From contig NC_077241.1 of NCBI RefSeq assembly GCF_947179165.1, positions 78,579,648 through 78,643,647 of the forward strand: a stretch of DNA of 64,000 nucleotides, written 5' to 3'. The notes under the pieces are model-generated. The model ran no database searches. It saw nothing but the letters and a program-made list of their open reading frames with translations, and was not told where the DNA came from. Below, piece after piece: positions 62,077 to 64,000 of the stretch. The stretch is from Solanum dulcamara. Its lineage: Eukaryota > Streptophyta > Magnoliopsida > Solanales > Solanaceae. Positions within the stretch are counted from its first letter, which is position 1, and each line of letters starts with the position of its first letter. Position numbers and translations under genes: made by a program.

Positions 62077-64000
62077 ATGAATATCCCGATACTACTGAGA
62101 CATTCTGGAGTTTGGCAATCCGATATTACTTATGAACAATACAAAAGTGATGGAATCGTTGTCGGTGACAATGTATCTTACTCAAATTTAAAAGCAGCAA
62201 TCGCTGCTGAATTGAGTGTGGATGAATCAGAGAAAGAAATTGAAATCCGATACATAGTTGAAGGTAACTCGTCGCCAATATATATTCGTAATGATATGGG
62301 TGTTAATCTTTACATAGAGTTGAAGAAGAAAGAGCCTGGTTTCGTGAATTATCCCCTGTGCATATCAAGCTTTGATATAAAAAGATGTGAGATAAAATCA
62401 TTCGACAGTACATCTGGAGCAATCGTTTGTGCCGAATCAAATGCGAATGAGTTCCATAATTTTGGTTTAGAAGAATCTGGTAAAGTTGCAAGTTGTTATA
62501 TAGCAGAATTGGAGTTGACGAACTACATAGATGATACAAATGGTGCGGAAGTAAAGGAGAATCAATTCTATAAGGATAAAGCAACTCTAGTTGATGTAAT
62601 GGCCAAATACAAAATCAATAATGAATTTAATTTCAAGGTTAAAAGATCCGACAGTAAAAGGTATGCGCATATTATGCATTTGAAAATTTTAATGTTGGAT
62701 AGTATCCAACAGTATGTATCAGATACATATTACTGTGTGTATCTGATACATTCTTAAAGTAAAATAATTTTTTATGTCATGATACATCAAAACTACATTT
62801 CTGCATCTGGAAATTTTGATGTTGGATACTATCCAACAGTATGTATCAGATACATATTACTATGTGTATCTGATACATTCTTAAAATAAAATAATTTTTC
62901 GTGTCATGATACATCAAATCTCCATTTCTGCATTTGGAAATTTTGATGTTGGATAGTATCCAACAGTATGTATCAGATACATATTACTGTTTGTATCTGA
63001 TACATTCTTAAAATAAAATAATTTTTCATGTCATGATACATCAAAACTCGATTTCTGCATTTGGAAATTTTGATGTTGGATAGTATCCAACAGTATGTAT
63101 CAGATACATATTACTGTCTTTGCATGATACATTCTTAAAATAAAATAATATTTCATGTCATAATACATCAAAACTACATTCCTGTAACTCAGTCAAAAAA
63201 TGATAATAATGCTGTCAGTATGTATCAGGTTCATAATACTCTATGTATCAGATGTTTTTTTTAACAATACGTACAAAGAAGCATGTATCAAGTACATGGG
63301 TTGACACACTTTCTATCAGTATGTCACTGCATTTGTTGATATTATAAATGAAAAAATATTGATATGATACATGTCATTTTTTTAATACAAATGTAGTTAT
63401 GTGATAGTATGCCTTTCAGAAGGATGTTGTTGGAGAATGAAAGCTTCATGTTGGAAAAAAACGGATATATTCAAAGTTAGATATTTCAATAGTGAACATT
63501 CATGTGTACTGAGAGATAGGATTTTCAACAAAGTTCATGCTACAAAGGCTTTTGTTAGTGCATTCACAGCCCCTAAATTGGTTAATCATAAGAGAATTGT
63601 CACCCCTAATGATATACGAGAGGATATTAAATCAGCATATGGAATTGATATTACCTATCAACAGGCATGGCGTTCAAAAGAGCATGCTTTGCAGATGTTA
63701 AGGGGAAAACCTACTGATGGATATAGACAGCTGCCTGTATATATACATATTCTAAAAACCATATATCCAAATTCGTACATAAGTATGCACAAGTCATCAA
63801 CTGATGAATTCATGTATTTGTTCATAGCGTTAAGGCCTTTGATGAGGGGGTTTCAGTTTTGTCGACCAGTAGTTGTTGTTGACGGTGCACATCTTGATGG
63901 ACCTTATAAAGGGACGTTTGTATCAGCTAGCACACTTGATGGGGCAGGTATTACTTTCTTATACTGTTTCTTATTGAATAATAGTGTGTCATCTCATTTT
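62077..64000 (+). CDS. MuDR-type transposase of a Mutator-like element (cut by the right edge)
   Basis: The first coding block 62077-62660 starts MNIPILLRHSGVW and gives the PB1-like N-terminal part (IEIRYIVEGNSSPIYIRNDMGVNLYIELK) and the start of the MuDR DNA-binding domain (FNFKVKRSDSKR). The second block, from 63420 to the window end, continues with a Cys-rich DNA-binding end (CCWRMKASCWKK ... EHSCVLRD) and the transposase core up to VVVVDGAHLDGPYKGTFVSAS, with the first catalytic Asp of the DDE triad at 63881-63883. A donor-like GCAG|GTATT lies at 63947. Between the blocks is a 760-bp stretch with donor GTATGC and acceptor TTTCAG whose removal does not keep the frame (2 + 2 nt). Either another splice is used or the copy is broken. 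Catalytic Asp 2, the Glu and the SWIM finger lie outside the window. Confidence 0.82.
62675..63188. repeat. 127-bp minisatellite (4 units) inside the transposase gene
   Basis: Units start with GGATAGTATCCAACAGTATG at 62697, 62824, 62951 and 63078, an exact period of 127 bp, with a few mismatches each. Each unit carries the palindrome TGTTGGATAGTATCCAACA (one base altered in unit 2), a TGTATCAGATACATATTACT block facing a TATCTGATACAT, and TCATGATACATCAAAACT. It fills the presumed intron. The first unit is read through by the frame of the first coding block, which then stops at 62755. Confidence 0.93.

Noticed and set aside
62697..63188. Regular repeats considered as a CRISPR-like array
   Set aside because: Units of 127 bp are contiguous without unique spacers, in a plant transposon; it is a minisatellite.

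Overview
The window is nuclear DNA of a flowering plant, almost certainly a Solanum species (tomato/potato group). The evidence is the mix of intron-rich plant genes, long AT-rich spacers, 5'-truncated RTE-type LINEs ending in a (TTG)n tail, tRNA-derived SINEs and Solanaceae-style MITEs and Mutator-like elements. No bacterial, viral or CRISPR features were seen. Exon coordinates were read by eye from splice junctions and reading-frame continuity; no alignment or transcript data were available.

Layout. (1) 1-3602, minus strand: 5' half of a V-ATPase subunit E gene running off the left edge, with a repeat-filled first intron. (2) 3.8-6.2 kb: spacer with hairpin repeats, a double TGACGTCA site and a truncated LINE. 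(3) 6920-14392, plus: a complete 12-exon hydroxyproline O-galactosyltransferase (HPGT-type) gene, 343 aa. (4) 14.4-19.2 kb: repeat-rich spacer. (5) 19.2-44.2 kb: a tandem cluster of glucose-6-phosphate 1-epimerase-like genes. Copy 1 (303 aa) and copy 2 (302 aa) have intact frames. Copy 3 has lost exon 6, copy 4 carries frameshifts, and a fifth relic keeps only the last exon. Two identical initiator tRNA-Met genes (minus strand) sit behind copies 3 and 4. (6) 44.2-50.2 kb: spacer with nested DNA transposons. (7) 50677-54612, plus: an LRR class III receptor-like kinase lacking the catalytic HRD Asp, preceded by a leader built of 152-bp repeats. (8) 55951-60586, plus: an intact UBC8/UBC10-type E2 enzyme (148 aa) whose first intron carries a LINE set inside a MITE. 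(9) 61.4-64.0 kb: start of an autonomous Mutator-like element with an MuDR-type transposase and a 4 x 127-bp minisatellite, cut by the right edge.

The most interesting signal is the epimerase cluster. Copy 1 keeps the catalytic His, but its Glu position is Asp. All later copies that retain these positions have Gln in place of the His and Gly in place of the Glu, although copy 2 still has a clean frame and splice sites. Shared and private transposon insertions allow the duplications to be ordered. The gene neighbourhood (HPGT, epimerase, LRR-RLK, UBC) matches pieces of two Arabidopsis segments as remembered. That suggests an old conserved block in which the epimerase expanded locally.
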